From assembly GCA_038380435.1 (NCBI GenBank), contig JAWZYU010000028.1:21250201-21314200 (forward strand): a DNA stretch of 64,000 bases. Reading direction: 5' to 3'. Both the position numbers and the translations under genes were made by a program. The number at the start of each line of letters is the position of its first letter. Positions within the stretch are counted from its first letter, which is position 1. Of this stretch, positions 53,944 to 63,807 are shown piece by piece. This stretch comes from Ryuthela nishihirai (taxonomy: Eukaryota > Arthropoda > Arachnida > Araneae > Heptathelidae). The notes beneath the pieces were generated by a model. It ran no database searches, was not told where the DNA came from, and was given only the letters and a program-made list of their open reading frames with translations.

Positions 53944-54355
53944 TGGGTTGTTTTACCTCTGAGCGGCACTTTTTTGCACACCATGGGCTAAATGGCCAGG
54001 TCACATGGACCCCGAAGGCTCAGAGAAGGTTGGGGGAAGGGACCCACTGGAACAGCTGTTGCGAGACAGATGGTAGCCTCCCGTCAAGGCCATCCAGCGT
54101 ATTCTTTTGTGCGTTATTTCTAACGTGCGTTATTTCTAACGTGCATAGTGTATAGCTCTCCCGCACACGGGGCCACGGCTTAACACCCCATCCGACGGAC
54201 GGCGGCCTTTCCAAGCCCATCGGTGTCCTCTACAGACCGTGGGCAGGGCGGGGAATTTTGCGGAGATAAATCTCAACGCTGACCCAGCTGGGACTCGAAC
54301 CTGGGAATTACAGATTACGAGCCTGGCGTGCTACCGACTGAGCCACCCCCGCCCC
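53944..54355 (-). mobile_element. SINE-1 copy with an internal tandem duplication
   Basis: Flanked by AAGCTTTAACGT (53932-53943 and 54356-54367). Inside, GTGCGTTATTTCTAAC is duplicated at about 54110-54142 where other copies read TTCTTTAACGTGCACAG. Confidence 0.95.
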
Positions 54356-54367
54356 AAGCTTTAACGT

Positions 54368-54763
54368 AGAACCTGAATAAATGAATAGAAATGTATAAAA
54401 GCACTTGCAGATTATCTTCTTCTGTAAAAAAATCGAGAGATCTTTGGTTTGGAAACGCCAATGCAATCCATTACCTTTATAATTCAGCATAAATACACAT
54501 TTGAATTCGCACTAAAACTCCAGCGTCTGCCATGCGATCGGTTACAGATCATCGTCCCTTTTTTCTTCTGGTAACGAACGCACAGTTGCGGTTGGGGTAT
54601 GGTTATTTCGCTCCAAGTTTTTTTCTTGCATAGTAAACGGTAAATGCCAGGAACGATTCTGTGCAACCGTATCAAAATGAATCTTAAGGAACAGGGCAGA
54701 AATTGAATGCGATGTTAAAGATTAGCCCAAAACATAAACAGACTAAATCTAGGCAATGCACAA
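54368..54763. other. Sequence without recognised feature
   Basis: Short frames only; no shared repeat found. Confidence 0.45.
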
Positions 54764-54774
54764 TTGATGCCAGT

Positions 54775-55143
54775 GTTAGGTTGTATTTTATCTCAGAGAG
54801 GTACTTCTTTTGCCCACAGTAGGCCAAATGGTCAGGTCACAAGAACCCCAAAGGTTCAGAGAATGCTGGGGAATGGATCCACCAGAAAGCTGTTGGGAAA
54901 CAGATGGAATCCTTCTATGAAGGCTATTCAGCGTGTTTTTTACCTGCACAAAGGATGACTCAACTGAACACGGGGATTAACTTCCCATTTTACGGATGGC
55001 AACCTTTCTTGGCCGAGTGGTGCCCCGTTTCTCATCGACTGTAGGGTGGGGGATTCGCAGAGACAAATTTCAGTGCAGACATAGTTGGGACTTGAACCTG
55101 AGAACTGCAAGTTATGAGACTGGCGCACTATCGGCTGACCCCA
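54775..55143 (-). mobile_element. Old, full-length SINE-1 relative
   Basis: All SINE-1 segments are present in order but heavily substituted: TATCTCAGAGAGGTACTTC, CAGCGTGTTTTTTACCTGCA, GACTTGAACCTGAGAACTGC and the head GCGCACTATCGGCTGA. Flanks TGCCAGTGTT and TGCCAGCGTT suggest a surviving target duplication. It represents an older wave of the family. Confidence 0.85.
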
Positions 55144-55160
55144 ACCAATGTGCCAGCGTT

Positions 55161-55551
55161 GTTGTTGTTGGGTTGTTTTACCTCTGAGTGGCACTTTTTT
55201 GCACACCATGGGCTAAATGGCCAGGTCACATGGACCCCGAAGGCTCAGAGAAGGTTGGGGGAGGGGACCCACTGGAACAGCTGTTGGGAGACAGATGGTA
55301 GCCCCCCCGTCAAGGCCATACAGCGTGTTCTTTAACGTGCACAGGGTCTGGCTCTCTCGCACACGGGGCCACGGCTTCACATCCCATCCGACGGACGGCG
55401 GCCTTTCCAAGCCCATCGGTGTCCCCTACTGACCGTGGGCAGGGCGGGGAGTTTTACGGAGATAAATCTCAACGCTGACCCAGCTGGGACTCGAACCTGG
55501 GAACTACAGATTACGAGCCTGGCGCGCTACCGACTGAGCCACCCCCGCCCC
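55161..55551 (-). mobile_element. SINE-1 copy inserted beside the old copy
   Basis: Flanked by ATGTGCCAGCGT (55148-55159) and ATGTGCCAGTGT (55552-55563). It landed in or next to the target duplication of the old copy at 54775-55143. Confidence 0.94.
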
Positions 55552-55716
55552 ATGTGCCAGTGTAATGAGTATGTTAGTTCAGTGCCAAGTAATCCGAAAT
55601 GTTTTTGTTCTCATAAAAGTGGAATGATAAGTGACGCGTCAGAAAGTTTACTAATTTTAAAATGGCATGCTTCGTTGGAGAGTTTAGCAAACGAGCGTTG
55701 TTCTCACTCTTTAGAG

Positions 55717-56181
55717 TAGGGTTACATACACATTTACAGTTACATACATATTTCCAGGGGGCGGGGGTGGCTCAGTCGGTATCGCGCCAGGCTCGTAATC
55801 TGTAGTTCCCAGGTTCGAGTCCCAGCTGGGTCAGCGTTGAGATTTATCTCCGCAAAATTCCCCGCCTTGCCCACGATCAGTAGGGGACACCGATGGGCTT
55901 GGAAAGGCCGTCGGATGGGACGTTAAGCCGTGGCCCCGTGTGCGGGAGAGCCATACCCTGTGCACGTTAAAGAACACGCTGGATGGCCTTGACGGGAGGC
56001 TACCATCTGTATCCCAACAGCTGTTCCAGTGGGTCCCCTCCCCCAACCTTCTCTGAGCCTTCGGGGTCCATGTGACCTGGCCATTTAGCCCATGGTGTGC
56101 AAAAAAGTGCCGCTCAGAGGTAAAACAACCCAACCCACATTTCCAGGGGGTACATGAAGCATAAATGGTTGAGAACCACTG
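55717..56181. mobile_element. Minimal hAT-type MITE containing a SINE-1
   Basis: The right end is GGTTGAGAACCACTG and the left starts TAGGGTTACATAC. Flanks CTTTAGAG (55709-55716) and CTTTATAG (56182-56189) form an 8-bp duplication with one mismatch. Without the SINE only about 70 bp remain. GGGGGTACATGAAGCATAAA matches the end of the hAT-type MITE at 24382. Confidence 0.82.
55758..56138 (+). mobile_element. SINE-1 copy inside the minimal hAT MITE
   Basis: Flanked by ATTTCCAGG(GGG) (55750 on and 56139-56150). The body lacks about 12 bases at GGCCGTCGGATGGG. Confidence 0.93.
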
Positions 56182-56289
56182 CTTTATAGAAATGAAACTA
56201 AAAGAAAATTCCACCCTTCTGCCTCCCGGACTCTAATGGTAGATCAAACCAGGCGGAATCAAGAGATCGCGGGTCTGGGAGGCGAAATA

Positions 56290-56365
56290 AATAAATAATA
56301 AATAAATATCCCCTCAAGCCTTGTCACAGAGGTCTGACAGGAGACTGTCAGACCTCTGTGACAAG
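56290..56365 (-). mobile_element. SINE-2 fragment
   Basis: Contains TATCCCCTCAAGCCTTGTCA and GACAGGAGACTGTCAGACCT. Head and part of the body are missing. Confidence 0.75.
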
Positions 56366-56659
56366 TGAGAGGAAAGATGGGAGATTGGTTCGGTCTGTCG
56401 CCGTCCTGTGTTGTTATTTGACAGCTGTGATAAAACATTGAAGGTTCTTCTGTTTGTTGGATTATTTTTCCTCTACTTCTTTCTTGTTTGTTCGATTTTT
56501 CTCCCTTTTTTTTTTGCATTTGAGGGTGTTTTCTCTATGTTGTGGTAGTATATGATTAAATTCGAGAGTCGAGTTGTAGATGGATGTTGAACACAAGGTT
56601 TTATTCTGTTAAGATACAGAATATTTTTACTCGAGAATGTATTATTCCCCTTCAAATTA

Positions 56660-57027
56660 GGGCTCAGTCGGTAGCGCGCCAGGCTCGTAATCTGTAGTTC
56701 CCAGGTTCGAGTCAGTGTTGAGATTTCTCTCCGCAAAATTTCCCCGCCCTGCCCACGGTCAGTAGGGGACACCGATGGGCTTGGAAAGGCCGCCGTCCGT
56801 CGGATGGGACGTTAAGCCGTGGCCCCGTGTGCGGGAGAGTCATATCCTGTGCACGTTAAAGAACACGCTGGATGGCCTTGACGGGAGGCTACCATCTGTA
56901 TCCCAACAGCTGTTCCAGTGGGTCCCCTCCCCCAACCTTCTCTGAGCCTTCGGGGTCCATGTGACCTGGCCATTTAGCCCATGGTGTGCAAAAAAGTGCC
57001 GCTCAGAGGTAAAACAATCCAATCTAA
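56660..57027 (+). mobile_element. SINE-1 copy with truncated leader and head deletion
   Basis: Starts at GGCTCAGTCGG without the G-rich leader. It lacks the CCAGCTGGG segment after the B box (GGTTCGAGTCAGTGTTGAG). No clear target duplication was found. Confidence 0.92.
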
Positions 57028-57747
57028 GTTACGGAATAAATAAAAGTGAAATAAATTCTTTTTTTGCCCAGAGGCGACACTTAACTAATACAGAAGCTAT
57101 TTTGCGTTATTATCTTTAAGTAATTTATTATCTCTAATAAATGCCTCCCTCTTGCAGGCCTAGCAGGAAATAATTTTGTTGGTTCATTTCATGGGAACAT
57201 TTCTCGCCATTTTAAAGGTCAATGTATACATTAAATTTTCAGTGTTTTGCATCTGAAAACATTTTCGTGTTATTCCATATTTCAGTAGACATTAATCTCG
57301 ACTTTTTTTTTCTGCGATTGTTTCCTTTCTTCTAAATGCCCCCTAAATTAACTCTTTTCCATTTTAATGCGAACAACTGATGACATCAGCAGCGCAAGCT
57401 GTAAGCCAATAGCCAAGTCTCAGTTCTGTCAAAAACCAATTTAGATGGAACTGTTCCGCTTCTCGTTTTTTGCGAAAATGTTTTCCGTCAATCTGGTGAT
57501 TGCTCGAACGCCTTTTGCAGCGAATGCCATGAAACGCTGAGATCATTTTGAAGAAAATGCCATCATGCATAGTGAACACGGATATACGACGAACTGAGAC
57601 AGAGAAGTGCTTAGAAGTGTCACCTTACATTTCGTTTATTTTTTTGTGGTTGCACCTGAGCAAATACTGCATTCATCTCACCGCAGCTGTCATCTTTCCA
57701 CTGCTGACACGTCAACCACCCCAACACGTTAAAGAACACGCTTGTTA
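57028..57747. other. Sequence without recognised feature
   Basis: Short frames at 57364-57579 and 57548-57871 show no domain. No window repeat was found apart from a SINE-like phrase CACGTTAAAGAACACGC at 57725-57741. Confidence 0.4.
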
Positions 57748-57802
57748 TTCAAGACAAGCACTAATGACCCCCGGAATGGGAGTCTTTAGTGCTTGTCTTG
57801 AA
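57748..57802. repeat. 21-bp-stem inverted repeat
   Basis: TTCAAGACAAGCACTAATGAC (57748-57768) pairs with its complement at 57782-57802 with one mismatch, around a 13-base loop. It directly follows a short SINE-1-like phrase. Function unknown. Confidence 0.9.
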
Positions 57803-58383
57803 GCAGTCAACGAAATGAGAGATCGGCGCTTTTTTTCTCATCAGTTCTCGCGATTTGTTGCTTGCCGATGACATGCAAAATGGGATGTTCCTCATCACAA
57901 CTCTGCCTCTCTAGAGGTTAAAATTAGAATCGAATTAATTGAGTCTCTAAGTGGGAGACGCGAGGAGGGAGATTGACGACAGAAAGGGTGGAAGACAATG
58001 GCCAGCGAGGGAATTCATCGCTGCTCCAAAAAATAGCACAATGGGCGAAGTGTTAGACAAGGGGAAATGAGAACTAGGTTCAGCCTCGGTCGCGGTGATG
58101 ATCAGGTGATAGGGACTCTATGCATGCCTGCTATTGTTGCTATGGGTGGCGTTGACGCCCTCTTAATGCTGTCACGAGGCAAAAGCATATTCTTACCCAC
58201 AAATGAATTCCTGTTCCCACCGCATACAATAGCTCATGGAGCAGATTCTAAGGCAAATGCTGTCTTGTTTTGACAGTGTTATACTTTCATTTCTTTCGAG
58301 ATTGGGAAAAGATGTTTTATCGAAGTGATTTTCGAAAGGAATCAGACAACATTAAAAAGAATATCTTGCGTAGGTAACGTAAT
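57803..58383. other. Sequence without recognised feature
   Basis: A 68-codon frame (58067-58273) has ordinary composition but no recognised domain. Local G+C is higher than average; a decayed exon cannot be excluded. Confidence 0.35.
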
Positions 58384-58395
58384 CGTCTCGATGGA

Positions 58396-58757
58396 TTTGG
58401 GTTGGGTTGTTTTACCTCTGAGCGGCACTTTTTTGCACACAATGGGCAGGTCACAAGGACCCCGAAGGCTCAGAGAAGGTTAGGGTACCCACTGGAAGAG
58501 CTGTTGGGAGACAGATTATAGCCTCACGTCAAGACCATCCAGCGTGTTCTTTAACGTGCACAGGGTATACGGGACTACGGGTTAACGTCCCATTCTACGG
58601 ACGGCGGCCTTTCCAAGCTAATCGGTGTCCCCTAATGACCGTGGGCAGGGGGGGGGGAATTTGCGGAGATAAATCTCAACGCTGACGCAGCTGGGACTGG
58701 AATCTGGGAACTACAGATTACGATCCTGGCGCGCTACAGACTGAGTCACCCCCGCCC
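58396..58757 (-). mobile_element. SINE-1 copy with several small deletions
   Basis: Flanked by GTCTCGATGGA (58385-58395 and 58759-58769). Deletions remove TAAATGGCC and part of the CTCTCCCGCACACG segment; the B box region reads GGGACTGGAATCTGGG on plus. Confidence 0.93.
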
Positions 58758-58769
58758 CGTCTCGATGGA

Positions 58770-59124
58770 CAAGCGGTTCTTGTGTGTGATTAATATTTAA
58801 CAAGATCTTGATTTATTTTCACTAGTTTGAAATTTCTGATGAACTTCTATTTTTTCTTTCAGTTTCCTTATCTTCAATCGAGGGAATTTTTTCTGTAAAT
58901 AAAGGATCAGCAGACAGTAAGGATGAATAACATTCAAGATCTAGAAAAGCCGAAGTATAATAACTATACGCACACATTTATTTTGTGTTTTGAATCTCTT
59001 CATGAAAGGTACTTATTATTCAGAATTTTTAACAATTGAATTTAGAGAAATAAATTATAAGATCACTATGATGCATAGCGATTACGATAAAATTAATATT
59101 ACTGAGCTGGATAACCTCCGAAAG
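58770..59124. other. A+T-rich sequence without recognised feature
   Basis: Nothing recognisable seen. Confidence 0.45.
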
Positions 59125-59137
59125 ACACTTTTTTTGC

Positions 59138-59520
59138 GGGGCGGGGATGGCTAAGTCGGTAGCGAGCCAGGTTCGTAATCTGTAGTTCCCAGGTTCGAGT
59201 CCCAGTTGGGTCAGCGTTGAGATTTATCTCCGCAAAATTCCCCGCCCTGCCCATGGTCAGTAGGGGACACCGATGGGCTTGGAAAGGCCACCGTCCGTCG
59301 GATGGGACGTTAAGCCGTGGCCCCGTGTGCGGGAGAGCCATATCCTGTGCACGTTAAAGAACATGCTGGATGGCCTTGACGGGAGGCTACCATCTGTCTC
59401 CCAACAGCTGTTGCAGTGGGTCCCCTCCCCCAACCTTCTCTGAGCCTTCGGGGTCCATGTGACCTGGCCATTTAGCCCATGGTGTGCAAAAAGGTGCCGC
59501 TCAGAGGTAAAACAACAACA
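59138..59520 (+). mobile_element. SINE-1 copy inserted into an older SINE-1
   Basis: Flanked by ACACTTTTTTTGC (59125-59137 and 59521-59533). The target phrase GCACTTTTTTGCACAC is itself part of the SINE-1 3' region of the older reverse copy that follows. Confidence 0.95.
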
Positions 59521-59852
59521 ACACTTTTTTTGCACACAACTAGCAGGTCACAAAGACTCTCAAGGACGTTGGGAGCTCAAGATTGGGAGCTCAAGGAGTC
59601 ATGCCATTCGCTGCCAAATTTCTTTGAGCTCACGAGTTCAAAGAAATTTGGGAGGAGAGCCACTGGACAGCTGTTACGAGGTCATCCATCGTGTTATCTA
59701 ACGTTCACAGTGTTTTTCTCTCTTGCGCACGGAACCATGGCTTAGCGTCGCACCCCACGGACGGCTGTTTTTCGAAGTCCATTGGTGGCAACGCTCTCAC
59801 CAAGAGCAGGTGGCGGATCTGCGGAGATAAATCTTAACGCTAGCACAGGTGG
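59521..59852 (-). mobile_element. Old, diverged SINE-1 copy
   Basis: Ordered but divergent matches: TTTTTTTGCACACAACTAGC, GCCACTGGACAGCTGTTACG, CATCGTGTTATCTAACGTTC, CCACGGACGGCTGTTTTTC and GCGGAGATAAATCTTAACGC. It has its own partial duplication around GGGAGCTCAAG (59568-59600). Confidence 0.82.
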
Positions 59853-59854
59853 TA

Positions 59855-60371
59855 TAGTCGCTCAAAAAAGTATCCGAACACTATGGTTGATTACAGAATT
59901 CAGAAAAAAAAGTGGCAACGATTTTTTTTAGAAATTAGTGATCTGGCAACCTTCGGGTCACGTGACACGAAGGTTGCCAGATCACTAATTTCAAAAAAAA
60001 ATCGTTGCCAGATATTTTTTCTGAATTCTGTAATCAACCATAGCGTTTGGATACTTTTTTGAGCGACTGTAGGTGGTCATATTATTTTGATACTAGATCG
60101 TGTGGGCTCACTCACAGAAATATTGAACGTGTGCAGTTTACCGTTCACAGCAAACTGGAGCGTGTGCAGTAACTGCACACGCTCCAGTTTGCTGTGAACG
60201 GTAATTGGAGCGTGTACAGTTGCTGTACACGCTCCAGATATTTTTCCTGAATTCTGTAATCACGTGACACAAAGGTTGCCAGATCACTAATTTCTAAAAA
60301 AATCGTTGCCAGATATTTTTTCTGAATTCTATAATCAACCATAGTGTTCGGATATTTTGTTTGAGCGACTG
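59855..60371. repeat. FB-1 composite
   Basis: Starts TAGTCGCTCAAAAAAGTATC after TA and ends TTTGAGCGACTG before TA (60372-60373). A simple foldback (59855-60070) is joined to a 300-bp unit with the 67-bp palindrome at 60138-60204, the same arrangement as at 25291-25739. Confidence 0.9.
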
Positions 60372-60373
60372 TA

Positions 60374-60717
60374 CTATTAGGAGAGAAAGAGCCAACGCAT
60401 GCTCAGACCATTTGCAGGATAGCATTTTTAAAGAAGACAATATAAATATATTTATTTTTATCAAAACTAAAATAACCGATCACTATTAAGAGGGGTTGAA
60501 CAAAATATTGATATGATGTTACTAAAAAAATTAAGAGAGTGACAATAGAAAAAAAGGCGAAAAAATGTTAAACGTAAGCTTTTAAATGAAGATGCATGGA
60601 AAAAAACATTTAGTCAGGAAAATGTACACACCTCATTTTCAATGATTCTCGATCTAATGAATAAGGAAATAAAAAAAAAATCAAACTATGTTAAACACTA
60701 GTTAAGATTGAAACACA
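60374..60717. other. A+T-rich sequence without recognised feature
   Basis: Nothing recognisable seen. Confidence 0.45.
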
Positions 60718-60728
60718 TAAAACTCTGG

Positions 60729-61112
60729 GTTGGGTTGTTTTACCTCTGAGCGGCACTTTTTTGCACACCATGGGCTAAATGGCCAGGTCACATGGACCCC
60801 GAAGGCTCAGAGAAGGTTGGGGGAGGGGACCCACTGGAACAGCTGTTGGGAGACAGATGGTAGTCTCCCGTCAAGGCCATCCAGCGTGTTCTTTAACGTG
60901 CACAGAGTATGGCTCTCCTGCACACGGGGCCACGGCTTAACGTCCCATCCGACGGACGGTGGCATTTCCAAGCCCATCGGTGTCCCCTACTGACAGTGGG
61001 CAGGGCGAGGAATTTTGCGGATATAAATCTCAATGCTGACCCAGCTGGGACTCGAATCTGGGAACTGCAGATTACGAGCCTGGCGCGCTACCGACTGAGC
61101 CACCCCCGCCCC
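60729..61112 (-). mobile_element. SINE-1 copy, full length
   Basis: Flanked by TAAAACTCTGG (60718-60728 and 61113-61123). A and B boxes are intact apart from one change (GGACTCGAATCTGGG on plus). Confidence 0.95.
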
Positions 61113-61314
61113 TAAAACTCTGGATTAATGTCATATTGTTAACCAAATCAATTACAGAAAGAAGTTATCTATACTCTTCATATACTGATGTCCAACTCAG
61201 GATCTAGAAAAAAAATAAAGGAGGGAAGGGTAAGAGACTGTATTTTCATTGCGGTATATCCCCCTCTGTTTTACAGGTCTTTAAAACGTTTCTTGAAAAA
61301 AATTCATGAATATA

Positions 61315-61388
61315 CAGTCGTATCAGAATAATATGACCACCTATAATAGTGTCGTAGATGGTGATATTATTCTGATAAGACTGTGTAT
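61315..61388. mobile_element. Miniature palindromic element of a second TA-type family
   Basis: CAGTCGTATCAGAATAATAT, then GACCACCTA, is followed after a short loop by the inverted TAGATGGTGATATTATTCTG and ATAAGACTG, with TA at both sides. The GTATCAGAATAATATGACCACC arm resembles the linker GTATCAAAATAATATGACCACC inside FB-1 300-bp units. Confidence 0.75.
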
Positions 61389-61587
61389 ATGTAAGAGCAA
61401 GAGTAACATATTTTTTACCTATATTACCCTTACTAGCATTTTCAAAGGAGAGGGGAGGATGTTCCCCCTGCCCCCCCTCCCTTATCCCCTTCAGAGCATC
61501 GTGAAGGTTTAAACATTTATCATCATGACTCCGCCGCTCTCTACCTTTTAGACCAGAGTCTTTAATTAAAGTTAATGTTTTGTGTGG

Positions 61588-62150
61588 TAGAAAACGGACA
61601 GGCATACAAGGATTGAAGGATAAACAAGGTAAGGTTATAGAAGGGGTGGATTCTGTCATGGCTAGGTGGGCTGAGCATTTCAGTGATGTTCTAAACAATG
61701 TAGTTAGTTCTACTCCCATTGTTTGCAATGATGATAGATGCGTTGGTGGCTTTAATGTTGGCCCTATAACACAATCTGAAGTTATTTTGGCTGTTTCTAA
61801 ACTTAAACTACATAAATCCCCAGGGGTAGATGAAATTACTACGGAAATGCATAGAGCTGGGAATGTTTCGGTTACCACTTGGATGACTGAAATTCTGAAT
61901 ATCTTTTATGATAAAGGCATGGTTCCTAAGGATTTTACCAGAGCTATGGTTATCCCTATTTTCGAAAAAGGTGATCGCAGTTCTTGTGATAACTATAGGG
62001 GTATCAGCCTACTCTCTGTTCCAGGTAAAGTTCTTTCCATGATTGTGCTAAATAGAATTAAGAATCTGGTTGACAGTCAATTGCGTGATGAGCAATGTGG
62101 ATTCAGAAGTGGTAGGGGATGTGTGGATCAGATATTGTAAAACCCTATCG
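61588..62150 (+). pseudogene. RTE-type LINE fragment, linker and N-terminal RT
   Basis: An uninterrupted frame of 186 codons reads KQGKVIEGVDSVMARWAEHF, LKLHKSPGVDEITTEMHRAG, DFTRAMVIPIFEKGDRSSCD, NYRGISLLSVPGKVLSMIVL and DEQCGFRSGRGCVDQIL. These are the pre-RT linker and the first RT blocks (IPIFKKGDR...NYRGISLLSVPGK; EQCGFRSGRGCVDQI). The frame ends right after DQIL, where unrelated sequence begins, so it is a truncated piece. It is the least damaged homologue of RTE-1 (29945-34076) and confirms that copy's joins. No catalytic FADD box is included. The Met at 61580 is probably not the native start. Confidence 0.85.
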
Positions 62151-62744
62151 CAATGACCGGTACTTACCGAATTAAAACGTATTTTTATGGAAATACGCTT
62201 AGCGCTCTATTTTGCTGGAACCAATTAACAACGTTAAGAGAGGGATTATTCTAGTTCTTCACATTCTTCTGTACCTATTAATGAAACCGTGGAGCTTTCT
62301 ATATATATATTAAGTATACAGTTTAATATTTTAAAAAGACCTCTGAAAGGCGATTGTTTGACACTGACCCCATGACCCACGCCTGACCTAACTCACCTAC
62401 GAAATCTGTTAGGTTTGGAGAACGAAGTTCCGATGCAAAAAGTTTGAGTTCAATGAGAGGTGTAATAATTCATAACGATCACGTGGAATTAATTTATAAC
62501 AAACACTTGGATTTAATGCTAATTCTTGACGCACACATGGAATAAATTCATAGTGCTTCTCCATACGTCGACATGTTAAGAATACAAAGGAATTTGAACA
62601 GCATCACGTGCATTAAATAGTGAGCTTATCGTATGTTCTCTTTGTTACGTAACTTGCAGGTAGAAACCAGCTTCATGAGTGAAACATGTCACGCTTAGAA
62701 TGCACAACGTCTTCTCAAGTAGGGCATAATGATCACCAGCAAAT
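62151..62744. other. Sequence without recognised feature
   Basis: No gene or shared repeat seen. Confidence 0.45.
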
Positions 62745-62747
62745 GCT

Positions 62748-63107
62748 GTCGGTAGCGCGTCAGGTTCGAGTCCCAGCTGGGTCAGCGTTGAGATTTACCT
62801 CCGCCAAAATTCCCTGCCCTGCCCACGGTCAGTAGGGGACACCGATTGGCTTGGAAAGGCCGCCGTCCGTCGGATGGGACGTTAAGCCGTGGCCCCGTGT
62901 GCGGGAGAGCCATACCCTTGCACGTTAAAGAACACGCTGGATGGCCTTGACGGGAGGCTACCATCTGTCTCCCAACAGCTGTTCCAGTGGGTCCCCTCCC
63001 CCAACCTTCTCTGAGCCTTCGGGGTCCTTGTGGTCTGGCCATTTAGCCCATGGTGTGCAAAACGTGCCGCTCAGAGGTAAAACAACCCAACCCAACCCCA
63101 TACGAAA
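62748..63107 (+). mobile_element. SINE-1 copy with partly deleted head
   Basis: Starts GTCGGTAGCGCGTCAGGTTC: the A box is truncated and the segment between it and the B box (anticodon arm) is deleted, so the B box follows directly. The tail is CAACCCAACCCAACCCC. No target duplication recognised. Confidence 0.92.
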
Positions 63108-63478
63108 ATTTCAGATTTCTAGCATGAAGATATTGTTTGCTGTATTTGTTTAAAGTTTTGCCATTTTTCCAAATTTTGCACCACCAGAGGTACCATTAAA
63201 ACTATTGGCAGATTCAAAAGAAGCAGATCTTACTATTTCGTCAATACCTATCTGATATAAAAGTATTTATTTATCTCTAAAACAAAAAAGTTGAATGTCT
63301 ACAGATCGACGGACAAGCAGACGGATGGACAGACGATAAAGTGAAAAACTGGCTCGTTTCTTTGAATAAATCTAAAAATCACATTGCCCATTTTTGAACA
63401 GTAAAGATATTCTAAATACGCATATTTGGAAAAATAAAATTTTCAACTCCTTTAAAATAAAAGAATTTACTCTCTGAG
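63108..63478. other. A+T-rich sequence without recognised feature
   Basis: Nothing recognisable seen. Confidence 0.45.
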
Positions 63479-63480
63479 TA

Positions 63481-63802
63481 CAGTCGTTCAAAAAATATCT
63501 GAACACTATGGTTGATTACAGAATTCAGAAAAAATATCTGGCAACATTTTTTTTAGAAATTAGTGATCTGGCAACCTTCGTGTACAGTCGCTCAAATAAA
63601 TATCCAAACACTATGGTTGATTACAGAATTAAGAAAAAATATCTGGCAACGATTTTTTTCGAAATTAGTGATCTGGCAACCTTCGTGTACAGTCGCTCAA
63701 ATAAATATCCAAACACTATGGTTGATTACAGAATTAAGAAAAAATATGTCGCAACGATTTTTTTTTTCGAAATTAGTGATCTGGCAACCTTTGTGTACTG
63801 TA
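63481..63802 (+). repeat. FB-1 half-elements, three head-to-tail
   Basis: Three copies of one FB-1 arm start at 63481, 63585 and 63690 (period about 105 bp), each running from CAGTCGYTCAAA to GGCAACCTTCGTGTA. None has the opposing arm. The array ends in GTGTACTGTACACGAAG. Two overlapping frames over it are by-products. Confidence 0.9.
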
Positions 63803-63807
63803 CACGA

